Shown: one piece after another, positions 18,056 through 27,121 of the stretch
Layout of the letters: each line of letters opens with the position of its first letter
Numbering within the stretch: the stretch's first letter is position 1
Assembly: GCF_040289685.1 (NCBI RefSeq)
Contig: NZ_PSLQ01000007.1
Coordinates: 13,022 to 77,021 of the forward strand
Source: Pyrinomonas sp040289685
GTDB taxonomy: Bacteria > Acidobacteriota > Blastocatellia > Pyrinomonadales > Pyrinomonadaceae
Direction: 5' to 3'
DNA: 64,000 bases
Program-made: the position numbers and the translations under genes
Notes under the pieces: generated by a model
Seen by the model: only the letters and a program-made list of their open reading frames with translations
Told to the model about the DNA's origin: nothing
Database searches by the model: none

Positions 18056-19894
18056 TCATCGGGATGTTATGATGGCATCTTTGAATTCCGCGCGCCCGAG
18101 TCGGTTGGCGTACTGCAAGCGGTAGAGTCGCCAGTATAGTCCTCTCTGCGCGAACAGTTCCTGATGTGTGCCCTGTTCGCGTATCTCGCCGCGATGAAGG
18201 ACGATGATGCGGTCAACGTTTTGAATCGTCGATAGGCGATGCGCGATGACGAGCGACGTGCGCCCGCGCATGACTCGTTCGATGGCCCGCTGAATCAACT
18301 GTTCCGTTTCGGTGTCGATCGAACTGGTCGCTTCGTCGAGAATGAGAATTGCCGGATCGAAAGCGAGCGCGCGCGCAAAGCTGATCAGTTGTTTCTGTCC
18401 GACGGAGAGGCCCGCCCCGCGCTCGCGCACTTCCGCCTTGTAACCGCCGGGCAAGCGTGCGATGAACTGTTCGGCTTGCACCTCGCGCGCAGCCCAGCGG
18501 ACGCGCTCATCGCTGATCTCGGCGCGTCCTAAACGGATGTTGCTTTCGATGGTTCCGCTGAAGAGAAAGACATCTTGCAGCACGACGGCGAAGTTGCGTC
18601 TGAGGTCGCGCAGATCCCACTCGCGCACATCGACGCCGTCGAGAAGCACGCGCCCGCGTTGAACGTCGTAAAAGCGCATCAACAGGTTGGTGATCGTCGT
18701 CTTGCCGGATCCGGTGTGGCCGACGATAGCGACCGACTGGCCCGGTTCGATGGTGAAAGAGACGTCGCGCAAAACCCATTCCTCTTCCTTGTAAGCAAAC
18801 CAAACGCCATCGAACTCGACCTTTCCGCGGGCGCGCCCCGTGCGGCGCGGATGCGGCGGCGAGGTCACGGCGATGGGCTGGTCCAGCGTGCGGAAGATAC
18901 GGTGCGAAGCGACCACCGCCGCTTGCAGGACGTTATATTTATCCGAAAGATCGCGGATCGGTTGAAAGAGTTGTTGCAGGTACTGAATGAAGGCAACGAG
19001 CGCGCCAAGCGACAGCGCCCCTTCGCCGGGCGCGCTTCCCAAGACGCGCCAGCCGCCATACCAAATGATGAGCGCCGTGCCGATGGCCCCGATCAGATCG
19101 ACGAGCGGGAAGAAGATAGCATAGTAGAAGATCGTCTCGATGTTGGCGCGGCGATAGTCATCGTTCAGTTCATGGAACTGCGCCTGCGCCTTCTCTTCGC
19201 GGTTGAAAAGTTGAACGATTTGCGCTCCCGATAGGTGCTCTTGAAGAAAGGAATTGATGCGCGCCAGCCGCGTCCGCACGCGGTCGTAGCCGCGTCGCGC
19301 GTGGCGGCGAAACCACATCGTCGCCGCAAAGAGCATCGGCACCGTGAGCAGCGTCACGAGCGTCAACCGCCAATCCATCCAGAACATGAGGGCCGCGATA
19401 GCGAAGATCATCACCAGATCGCCGAGGACATCTATGACGCCCGACGTGAACAGTTCGTTGAGCGCATCGACATCGGAGGTGAGCCGCGTCATGATTCGTC
19501 CGACGGGCGTTCGGTCGTAGTAGGCGACGTCTTGTCGTTGAAGCTTGGTGTAGAGTTCGCTCCGAAGATCGTACATCACGCGCTGACCGACCGTTTCGAG
19601 CAGAACCGTCTGCACGTAGGAGAGAACGAAAGTCAGCAACAGCACGCCCAAGAAAGCGAGCGCGAGCCATTTCAGTCCGGCGAGCTGACGCGGCACGATA
19701 TACCAATCGATGGCGTACTGCGTGAACTTCGGCTGTAATATCCGCAGCGCGTTGAGCACGAGCGTCAGCAGCAAGGCCGGAACGAGCGCGCGCACGTACG
19801 GACGCAGGTAGCGCAAGAGTCGGCGCGCGACATGCCAATCGTAAGTTCGTCCGATGGCCTCCTCTTCGTGAAACTGGCGAGCCGCCGTTGACAT
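18056..19894 (-). CDS. ABC exporter half-transporter, second subunit (heterodimer)
   Basis: 612 residues: a six-helix type-1 exporter membrane domain (about 25-330) and an ATP-binding domain (about 355-590). Walker A GHTGSGKTT and Walker B ILILDEATSSID keep the catalytic Glu, but the signature is LSVGQKQ rather than LSGGQ. Together with the Asp-for-Glu change in the partner at 20372-22114, this is the asymmetry of TM287/288-type heterodimers with one degenerate and one active site. Relatives export lipids, drugs or peptides; the substrate is unknown. It is the last gene of a three-gene leftward operon. Confidence 0.9.
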   Translation of the reverse strand: MSTAARQFHEEEAIGRTYDWHVARRLLRYLRPYVRALVPALLLTLVLNALRILQPKFTQYAIDWYIVPRQLAGLKWLALAFLGVLLLTFVLSYVQTVLLETVGQRVMYDLRSELYTKLQRQDVAYYDRTPVGRIMTRLTSDVDALNELFTSGVIDVLGDLVMIFAIAALMFWMDWRLTLVTLLTVPMLFAATMWFRRHARRGYDRVRTRLARINSFLQEHLSGAQIVQLFNREEKAQAQFHELNDDYRRANIETIFYYAIFFPLVDLIGAIGTALIIWYGGWRVLGSAPGEGALSLGALVAFIQYLQQLFQPIRDLSDKYNVLQAAVVASHRIFRTLDQPIAVTSPPHPRRTGRARGKVEFDGVWFAYKEEEWVLRDVSFTIEPGQSVAIVGHTGSGKTTITNLLMRFYDVQRGRVLLDGVDVREWDLRDLRRNFAVVLQDVFLFSGTIESNIRLGRAEISDERVRWAAREVQAEQFIARLPGGYKAEVRERGAGLSVGQKQLISFARALAFDPAILILDEATSSIDTETEQLIQRAIERVMRGRTSLVIAHRLSTIQNVDRIIVLHRGEIREQGTHQELFAQRGLYWRLYRLQYANRLGRAEFKDAIITSR

Positions 19895-19915
19895 CCCTTT
19901 GCCTCCCGAAAGATC

Positions 19916-20353
19916 CTACTCGCTCGGCACCGCTTCGAGGTGATCGCGTCGCGGGTAGTGAGCGATGATGGCCAGCGCCGCAATCACGCAGATCGCGTAA
20001 GCGAGACGACTACGCGAAAGGAAGAAGGCGACCACACTGAGCACTGCCGCCGCTTCACACAGAACGAAAGCGATCAGATAAGCGCGCACCACTTGCCAGA
20101 GCTTGTGGCGCGCTACGGCCAGCGCAAGGAACACGCGTTTGGCGATGACCGATGAGCCGATGATGGAAAGGCTGGCGAACGCAAACAAGATCGCGATCAC
20201 ATGGCTGCTTTCGGCAACCGGTCTCGTCGTCTCGCCCGCCCAGATGAAGAGTCCGCAGAGAGCGGCTGAAACGAGAAACGTCGTCCAAAGCAGAAAGAGG
20301 CGCCGCAGATTTCTATTCACTTCGACGGCGCGGTTCTCAGTCGGTTTGATCAT
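19916..20353 (-). CDS. Small membrane protein, about four helices, unknown function
   Basis: 145 residues with hydrophobic segments at about 20-40, 50-70, 90-110 and 115-135, with short basic loops between them. No domain is recognised. It is 18 bp from the upstream exporter gene and 21 bp from the downstream one, so it is cotranscribed with both halves of the heterodimer. This placement suggests an accessory subunit or a lipid-linked function, but nothing in the sequence proves it. Confidence 0.7.
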   Translation of the reverse strand: MIKPTENRAVEVNRNLRRLFLLWTTFLVSAALCGLFIWAGETTRPVAESSHVIAILFAFASLSIIGSSVIAKRVFLALAVARHKLWQVVRAYLIAFVLCEAAAVLSVVAFFLSRSRLAYAICVIAALAIIAHYPRRDHLEAVPSE

Positions 20354-20371
20354 CCGCTTTCGTCCCCCGTT

Positions 20372-22114
20372 CTAGCTTGTCGCCAACTCCTCTTCGAGCA
20401 ATTGACGTTCATACAGCGCCGCGTATTCGCCGCCACGCGCGAGCAGCTCTTCGTGCGTGCCGGATTCGATGATCTCTCCATCGTCGAGAACATAGATGAC
20501 ATCCGCATCGCGCACCGTCGAGATGCGATGCGAGACGATGATGCTGGTCCGTTGGCGCATCACCTCGCGCAAACGGGCGAGGATCTTCTCTTCGGTGTAA
20601 GAGTCAACCGAAGAGAGCGCGTCGTCGAGGATCAGGATGCGCGGACGTCGAATGATGGCGCGCGCCAACGTCACACGTTGCTTTTGCCCTCCGGAGAGGG
20701 TGATGCCGCGCTCGCCGACAACCGTCTCGAAACCGGCGGGGAAAGCGCGCACATCGTCCATCAATCCAGCGACCTCGGCGGCCCATTCGATCTCTTCGCG
20801 CGAAGCCCCTTCGACGCCGAAGGCGATGTTTTCGGCCAGCGTCTCGCTGAAGAGAAAAGGCTCCTGTGGTGCGTAACCGATGCTCGCACGGATCTGCGAC
20901 AACGGACGCTCGCGCACGTCAACGCCATCAATGAACACGGTGCCAGGCGGCGGATCGAGAATGCGCGGGATCAAATTGAGCAGCGTCGATTTGCCGCTCC
21001 CCGTGCGTCCGACGAAAGCGACCGTCCGTCCAGCCTCGATGGTCAAGTCGATGCCGCGTAGCACCGCGGGCGCGTGTTCGTGATAGCCAAACGTCAATCG
21101 GCGGAATTCGATCTGGCCGCTGATCGGCGGATCGGCTTGTGGATGAATGGCATCGGCGATGCTGGGTCGAACAGCGAAAATGGCGTTGATCCTCTTGAGA
21201 CTGGCCGTTCCGCGCTGGTAGAGGTTGACGACGTAACCCATCGCGATGAGCGGCCAGATAAGACGCGCGAGATAGAGGTTGAATTCGGTGAATCCGCCGA
21301 CGGTGATTTCGCCGCGCGCGGCCAAAGTTCCGCCGTACCAGATGATGAGCACGAAGCCGAGTCCGATAAGCAACTGGAGCAATGGGCGCATCGCCGCCGA
21401 GATGCGCACCAAGCTCAAATTGCGTTCGGCGTACTGCTGGTTCAAGCGATTGAAGGCCTCGATCTCTGCTTCTTCCTGTGCATAAGCGCGCACGACGCGC
21501 ACACCGGTGAAGTTCTCTTGCGCCCGCGCGGAGATCTGCGCGAAGAAGTCTTGAATCTTCTCGAATCGCAAATGAATCTGTTGACCCAAGTATTTGACCG
21601 TCAACGAGACGAGCGGCATGGTGACGAAAAGCAGCAAGGTCAGACGCACGCTGATACGCAACATCAACGGGAGAACGATCAAGATGACGAAGAGCGTCTG
21701 CAACGAGTACATAATGGCCGGTCCAGCTAACTGTCGTGCGGCTGAGAGGTCGTTGGTAGCGCGCGCCATCAAATCGCCGATGCGATGGGATTGAAAGAAC
21801 GAAAGCGGTTGTCGTTGCAGATGAGCGTAGAAGTCGCGGCGAAGATCGTACTCGACGTGGCGCGACATGCCGATGAGAACCAATCGCTGCAAAAAGAGGA
21901 AAAATCCGCTCACGAAGCTGACGCCGAGGATCAGGAGCGCATAGCGCGCCAGCTTCTCCCACGTCAAGTTCGCGCGAAGATCGTCCACCGCACGCCCGAC
22001 CAGCACCGGGACCAACAGGCCGATGGCCACCGAGGCGAGGACGCACAGCGTGCCAAAGATCAGGTGTTTTTTGTACGGGCCGAAATAGCGAACGAATTTG
22101 CGTAGATCATCCAT
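20372..22114 (-). CDS. ABC exporter half-transporter, first subunit (heterodimer)
   Basis: 580 residues: membrane domain (about 15-310) and ATP-binding domain (about 335-570). Walker A GRTGSGKST and the signature LSGGQKQR are canonical, but Walker B ends LILDDALSSVD, with Asp at the catalytic Glu position. In TM287/288-type exporters this makes a non-hydrolysing ATP site when paired with a partner of deviant signature, exactly what the other half shows. The gene leads the operon; its ATG follows a short gene-free stretch that should hold the promoter. Confidence 0.9.
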   Translation of the reverse strand: MDDLRKFVRYFGPYKKHLIFGTLCVLASVAIGLLVPVLVGRAVDDLRANLTWEKLARYALLILGVSFVSGFFLFLQRLVLIGMSRHVEYDLRRDFYAHLQRQPLSFFQSHRIGDLMARATNDLSAARQLAGPAIMYSLQTLFVILIVLPLMLRISVRLTLLLFVTMPLVSLTVKYLGQQIHLRFEKIQDFFAQISARAQENFTGVRVVRAYAQEEAEIEAFNRLNQQYAERNLSLVRISAAMRPLLQLLIGLGFVLIIWYGGTLAARGEITVGGFTEFNLYLARLIWPLIAMGYVVNLYQRGTASLKRINAIFAVRPSIADAIHPQADPPISGQIEFRRLTFGYHEHAPAVLRGIDLTIEAGRTVAFVGRTGSGKSTLLNLIPRILDPPPGTVFIDGVDVRERPLSQIRASIGYAPQEPFLFSETLAENIAFGVEGASREEIEWAAEVAGLMDDVRAFPAGFETVVGERGITLSGGQKQRVTLARAIIRRPRILILDDALSSVDSYTEEKILARLREVMRQRTSIIVSHRISTVRDADVIYVLDDGEIIESGTHEELLARGGEYAALYERQLLEEELATS

Positions 22115-22312
22115 GGTCCGACAACGCGAGAAAGATCATAATGCGCCATTCGTATGGCCGACGGCAAGTTGCCGGAAAGAGAGTTGAAGCGCCTGTCACC
22201 GTCGCGACCGAAAGTCAAAGATGGAAACTCGATACTAACAAGTACCATGCGCCGCCAAGATGCCGCCAGTCGTGTCTCAAAGCCGAGGACGCGAGACCGA
22301 CGCGCCAGAGGC

Positions 22313-22513
22313 ATGATTCCAAACGAAAACGAAGTGGGCGGGATTAATCACGCGATCTCGCGCCTCGCGCGGAAAAAGTTGAACTCGCTTTTGAACGACC
22401 CGCACTTCAACGAGGCAGACCCTGAAACTTTCAAAGGAGCACCTGAGAAGGCCGAAGTCCGGGCGATGATGTCCGAAAGGTTTAAAATCATCTACAAGCT
22501 GCTCGGCAAATGA
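22313..22513 (+). CDS. Possible small protein of unknown function (66 aa)
   Basis: A short open frame starting MIPNENEVGGINHAI and ending KIIYKLLGK, charged and without signal or membrane segment. Codon use differs from neighbouring genes (more A-ending codons), and the frame is open upstream to 22154 without a better start. No family is recognised and no clear ribosome site is seen, so this may be a gene remnant. Confidence 0.3.
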   Translation: MIPNENEVGGINHAISRLARKKLNSLLNDPHFNEADPETFKGAPEKAEVRAMMSERFKIIYKLLGK

Positions 22514-22862
22514 GCCTCCTTGGGTCGCAGATTCTCTTCGGAGTGCTCAAAGCAATCAACAGGGCGGCGAAGGGATTGAGGAAGGCGTTCAAAGACTTCA
22601 GTATCCAGGGAAGCCCATTTTCGTTAACGGCCCAACCGATCAACTGACGCACGAGGTAGGTGCGGATCGCGTGCCAGAATCGATTTTGCCTTCAACGCAG
22701 ATGGGCAACTGGAGCCGTTCATCAAAATCGTCGAGACGACCGGGCGTTTAACGGTGCCGCTATATAGCAACCGTCACGCTTTGCTAGCCCTCGCCGAAGC
22801 CTTTTCGGCGATTTTTACGCCTCTTGACGGCAAGTGATCCATAAGCTCAGATCGTCGATCGT
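22514..22862. other. Gene remnant region
   Basis: An open frame at 22628-22837 (+) without a plausible start reads like the tail of a protein (segment FNADGQLEPFIKIVETTGR, ending TPLDGK). It ends just after a terminator-like hairpin at 22792-22816. I take it as the 3' scrap of a lost gene, possibly together with the 66-residue frame before it. The family is not recognised. Confidence 0.35.
22792..22816 (+). terminator. Rho-independent terminator-like hairpin
   Basis: Stem cgccgaa (22792-22798), loop gcctt, exact complement ttcggcg (22804-22810), then a run of five T after one base. Fits the intrinsic terminator pattern on the + strand. Confidence 0.55.
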
Positions 22863-24545
22863 TCATCTGTTCGGTTGCATGGATGGACGGACTGTTTCGG
22901 CAGGTGAGATTGATTCCTCCAGATCATCAAACGGATCCTCGGTCGTTTCGAGACGGCTGTGTGATGGCACGCCGACGCGGTTGCGCCCCTCTTTTTTGGC
23001 GGCGTAGAGGGCCTGATCGGCGATTTCGATCAATTTCTCGCGCGAAACGGCGTGCTGCGGAAACGTTGCTACGCCAAAGGAAGCCGTGACGTGTCCGACC
23101 GACGGCAGCTCAAGCCCTTCAATGCGCTTGCGCAAGCGTTCGGCTACGACCACCGCTCCTTCAAAGTCCGCTTGCGGCAAGATCAAAGCGAACTCCTCGC
23201 CTCCGTAGCGCGCCGCCGTATCGGTGTCGCGTAGCTCTTCGCGCAAAACCCCAGCCAGAGTCCGTAACACGAGGTCACCCGCAGCGTGCCCGAACGTGTC
23301 ATTGATCCTTTTGAAGTGGTCCAAGTCGAGCAAGACCAGCGAGACGGGCTGCCTCTTGCGCATCGCGAGGTTCATATCGCGCTCAAGCTGCATCTCGAAG
23401 GAGCGACGATTGAAACATCCGGTCAGCCCATCCGTTAGGGCTTGCTTTTGTACCATCTCGAACAAGCGCGCGTGATTGACGGCGACGGCGACTTGATCGG
23501 CAACGGTATTGAGCAAGAGCAGCTCGCTCTCTTGCCAGACGCGCGACGGATCATCTGACTGGACCATCAACGCTCCCATCAGTCTTTCGCCGTAGATGAG
23601 TGGAACCACCGCGAGCGGGCGAAGAGCATGATCTGCTGCTTCGTCTTTGCTGCGTCCATCGACGACGTAATTCTGAAGATTGCTGCTCAGCCGCGCGCAG
23701 TACGCGCATAGATCGCTATGCAACGCGATCTCATCGGCTTCTGCGCGATGGCCCGGTCGGAAATAGAACTTGGCCAACGCTGGTTCCCCATGTTCGCCTT
23801 CCACCCGAAGAGCACAGCGATGCGCGCCGAGCGCACGTCCAACCTCATCAACCGTCGTCTGAAGGACGCTGTCGAGTTCGAGCGAACGACGAATGGCCGT
23901 TGCGATTCGGTTGATGGCGATCTCGCGTCCAGCCTGCTCCTGCAACAGTCGCGCGAGCTTGGTCGTCACGGCGACGGTTAACTGCAAAGAGGTCGCCTTT
24001 GGCACGCAAGAGCGAACAGCGGTGGCGAAAAGAGGGGCTTGAAAAGGGCGCTCAGCCGAGACGCGCGCCATCAGGTATTCGAGGGCGGAATAGACGATGT
24101 CCGGCTCAAAGGTCCAAATGACTTGATCGCCCGCTTCTCGATCCTCATCGCGACCGCTGCGTACAGAGGCGAGCAATCCGGAAAAACGCGCATCAGCGAT
24201 GATGATGAAACGCTCTTCCATCTCCTCGTGTCTCGACCTTTTAATGAGTACGGGTTCGCGGTCATATTCGTGCTCGCGCAAAGGCAGACGGTGAAGCGTA
24301 TCATCCGGGGCGAGAAAAAAGAAGCAATGGCGGGCCGCACGCCCAACGGCACGCACGCGCGTCAACTCGCGCAATGATCGCTCAGAGGCGAAGGGCAAAC
24401 CCTCAACGACCAGCGCCGCGAGGTTGTTTTCCAACACCACGTCCTCGAAATAACGGTGAAGTTGGATGATCGTCTGTTCGGCGCAGCAGACTGGTCGAAG
24501 TTGACGCGCATGCTGAGCGAGCAAACTGTGATACAGCGACAACAT
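22863..24545 (-). CDS. Diguanylate cyclase with DICT, GAF and GGDEF domains
   Basis: 560 residues. The first 190 resemble the DICT sensory domain found in diguanylate cyclases and two-component proteins. A GAF domain covers about 215-355 and GGDEF about 365-530. The active loop is RYGGEEF and RDTD upstream matches the inhibitory I-site, so the enzyme is probably active and feedback-controlled. It has no membrane segment. The start ATG at 24545 has no strong ribosome site. The gene stands alone; an IS3 remnant begins about 150 bp upstream and limits its promoter region. Confidence 0.87.
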   Translation of the reverse strand: MLSLYHSLLAQHARQLRPVCCAEQTIIQLHRYFEDVVLENNLAALVVEGLPFASERSLRELTRVRAVGRAARHCFFFLAPDDTLHRLPLREHEYDREPVLIKRSRHEEMEERFIIIADARFSGLLASVRSGRDEDREAGDQVIWTFEPDIVYSALEYLMARVSAERPFQAPLFATAVRSCVPKATSLQLTVAVTTKLARLLQEQAGREIAINRIATAIRRSLELDSVLQTTVDEVGRALGAHRCALRVEGEHGEPALAKFYFRPGHRAEADEIALHSDLCAYCARLSSNLQNYVVDGRSKDEAADHALRPLAVVPLIYGERLMGALMVQSDDPSRVWQESELLLLNTVADQVAVAVNHARLFEMVQKQALTDGLTGCFNRRSFEMQLERDMNLAMRKRQPVSLVLLDLDHFKRINDTFGHAAGDLVLRTLAGVLREELRDTDTAARYGGEEFALILPQADFEGAVVVAERLRKRIEGLELPSVGHVTASFGVATFPQHAVSREKLIEIADQALYAAKKEGRNRVGVPSHSRLETTEDPFDDLEESISPAETVRPSMQPNR

Positions 24546-24699
24546 ATAAGGCTTGCAAAACGACCCCTTGTTTTTGTCCCGGAAGTTACCGACAAGAGGC
24601 GGGAAAACCGGGTAAAACGAATTTTTACATGTTCTCCGCCTTTTGTCCAGACTTTTGGGAAGACCGAGCTCAATCCGTTCGAAGCGGGATGAGAAACGG

Positions 24700-25090
24700 C
24701 AAAAGAAGTGCTTCTCCGTAGTTTAAGGATCTGCTCTGCACCGACCCCAGCAACCGGCACGACCGACGCTCGCTCAAACCTTCTCCTCTCATCACCGCCG
24801 CCGCTCCTCGCCGCGGCACCTACCACTTTTGCACCACATTGATCGCGTCGATCTCAAGATCGCGCTGAGGCCAACAACCTTTTCAACCGAGCCTTCTTCT
24901 AGATCAGGTTGCAATACTCCCGTACCTCGTCTACGTCCATCGTCCCATATCGTTTCTTCCAGTTATGGAACGTCATCTCGTAAACCCCTTTCTCACGGCA
25001 GTACTCCCGCACCGGCTTGAGCGCTCGCCTGCTGCACCGCGCAAGATCCCCACGATCTGCTCCTGCGTATGCTTCTTCCTCCTAGCAAAC
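24700..25090 (-). pseudogene. IS3-family transposase remnant (orfA with N-terminal scrap of orfB)
   Basis: Read in three shifted frames from right to left: RKKHTQEQIVGILRGA (HTH start of OrfA), then REYCREKGVYEMTFHNWKKR, then QRDLEIDAINVVQKW ending in a stop near 24820, followed by GLSERRSCRLLG of OrfB. Each piece matches the expected order of an IS3-family (IS407-like) element, but frameshifts separate them and nearly all of orfB, including the DDE catalytic core, is missing. No terminal repeats are evident. It is dead. Confidence 0.7.
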
Positions 25091-25191
25091 TAATTCTAAT
25101 CGATTCTCGCTTTCCAACTGGGATAATTTTACGGGAGCAGGTCACCGCGTCATCTCAATCGTTGGGCGGCTGTTGAACGATCGTGCTAAAG

Positions 25192-26184
25192 ATGGTGGAA
25201 ACCAAACTCTTGCTTGTGTCGCTTGTTCTTTTAGCTGTCTCTGGCGTCTTAGCGCAGGACAAGCCGAACATACCTAATGTTGACCGCATTCGTTTAGCAG
25301 AAGCCTTTAGGCTTGGTGAGGCTGTGGGCAATCGAGTGTGGAAGGATTGGGACAAAGCGCCTTTTGCAGTCTTGCTCGTGATCCCCGAAAATGATTTTTT
25401 GATAAGGCATCCACGACCTTCTAATGACTTCACTCTCATCGGTTATGATTCTCTTTTGAAAAGCGACATTTATTTTCGTATAAAGAACACAGCGGACCGA
25501 CTTATTAGCCACTTTTCCTGCGGTTAGCGGAGTAGCAACCATCGTCATTGGTCAAGCCGAAAACACGTCGAAGAAAACCTCCACCCCTTGGGTCGTGACG
25601 GTGCTTCACGAACACTTCCATCAGTTGCAAATTTCTACAGATTTCTCAGCCGACCTACTACGCGGACGTTGAAGCATTAAATTTATCTCGCGGCGACCAG
25701 ACGGGAATGTGGATGCTGAATTTTGCGTTTCCTTACAAAGACGCTCAAGTCAAAGAACAGTTCTCCGCTTTGAGTAAATTACTTGCGGAAGCCCTACGGG
25801 CTAAAAACAGTTCGGAGTTCTCGGTAAAGCTCAAAGCATACATTGGAGCTCGTCGAGCGTTCCAGCAGATGCTTAGTCCTGGTGATTATAGGTATTTTCG
25901 TTTCAGCTTTGGCAGGAAGGCATAGCGCTCTACACGGAGTATCGCATTGCTGATTTAGCCGCAAAGAAATAAAAGAAATACAAGCCGAGCAAAGAGTTTC
26001 GCGCGTTGAAGGATTACACTTCCTTGAAGGAAGTTGCCGAGTCAATCTTGAATAAGCAAATCCTATCAAGTCTGCCGATCCTTCAGCTTGATAAATCGGG
26101 GAGGCTTGTATTTTATCCGTTCGGCGCGGCAGAAGGGTATCGGAACGAGCGAGGATGGTGCCTTTTGGACCCAGTTTCTGCATG
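25192..26184 (+). pseudogene. Broken secreted protein with an HExxH metallopeptidase-like motif
   Basis: ATG 25192 opens a clear signal peptide (MVETKLLLVSLVLLAVSGVLAQ) and an intact frame to 25527. The protein then continues in other frames: one frameshift near 25490, another near 25660, one near 25905 and a stop (TAA) near 25970. The second frame carries VTVLHEHFHQLQ, an HExxH zinc-protease signature, and the later pieces contain QEGIALYTEYRIADLA, which resembles the downstream Glu region of such peptidases. The 3' end runs into the IS256 remnant. GC is lower than in the core genes. It was probably a secreted zinc peptidase-like protein, now inactive. Confidence 0.6.
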
Positions 26185-26199
26185 ACCCGTAAGCAGCGT

Positions 26200-26830
26200 G
26201 GCCTGTGAGGCGTCAGGATGGTTGTCAGCGACGCTCATCTGGACCTGCGGCAGGCGATGTCGGAGGTGCTCACTGGGGCGCGTGTGGCAGCGGCGCAAGG
26301 CGCACACCATTCGGCACGTGCTCAGCCAGGTGGCGCACTTCAGCAGCAGTCCATGGTAGCAGCGATCATCCGGAACATCTTCGCACAGCCCACACAGAAG
26401 GCGGCCAGAGCACAGTTGCGTCGCGCGTCAAACAGCTCCAAGACAAGTTTCCGAAGGCCATGAAGATCCTGCAGGCGGACGAGGACGACGTGCTGGCATT
26501 CATGGCACTGCCAGATGAGCATTGGCGACAGATCAAATCGTGCCGTTCAAGCGCTTTAGCTCCGAGAGATTCATGGCACTGCCAGACGAGCATTGGCGAC
26601 AGATCTGCTCCACGAATCCACTGGAGCGCCTGAATCGGGAGATGAGGCGGCGGATGGACGTCGTCGGAATCTTCCCAAACCGGAACTCCGTACTGCGTCT
26701 GATGGGAGCCATACTGCAGGAGCAGCACGAGGAGTGGATGGTATCCCGGCACTACTTCAGCCTGGAGTCCATGGCGAGATTGAAGCCAGACCAAGCACTG
26801 CTGACAGCAGAGGTGGCGCTGCAGAAATAG
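26200..26830 (+). pseudogene. IS256-family (mutator) transposase remnant
   Basis: Contains the C-terminal half of an IS256 transposase: VVSDAHLDLRQA (with the second catalytic Asp), QQSMVAAIIRNIFAQPTQKA, FPKAMKILQADEDDVLAF and STNPLERLNREMRRR (with the catalytic Glu), then GIFPNRNSVLRLMGA. Frameshifts separate these pieces, and the N-terminal half is absent. A 37-bp stretch around the codons for FMALPDEHWRQI is duplicated (26498-26534 and 26569-26605), adding 71 bp and shifting the frame. The element is inactive. Confidence 0.75.
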
Positions 26831-26910
26831 CGATGGAGAGGTGGCGTGGTATGCGGCACGCAAACTTTGGCTTGCTCCCCAGGTGCCCAAATTCGACCGA
26901 AAGGAGCGAC

Positions 26911-27049
26911 GTCAAGGGGCTCCCACAATGACGAGCGCAGCGCCCCTTGACCGAGCGACAACGATCGTCAAACTCCCCTGGCGGGTAGCTTGACGATCGC
27001 GCTGATGGGTCGCTAGAGTAAACAAAGGTCGACAAACTCACCTGGCGGG
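26911..27049. repeat. Cluster of inverted and direct repeats
   Basis: Three overlapping structures: inverted repeat gtcaagggg (26911-26919) with ccccttgac (26943-26951); inverted repeat cgatcgtcaa (26962-26971) with ttgacgatcg (26990-26999); and a direct repeat of gtcaaactcccctggcggg (26967-26985) with a two-mismatch copy at 27031-27049. Arrays like this occur at insertion-sequence ends (for example the multiple terminal repeats of IS21-like elements), but no such transposase is nearby. Confidence 0.5.
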
Positions 27050-27121
27050 GGCAAAGTCAACGACGTCACAAACGGTGAAATTACACCACTTGACGGGACA
27101 TTACCCATAGGAGAAATGAAA

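Noticed and set aside
20928..22046. 372-codon open frame on the - strand
   Set aside because: It is another frame of the ABC exporter gene on the same strand; its composition is Arg/Ser/His-rich shadow sequence.
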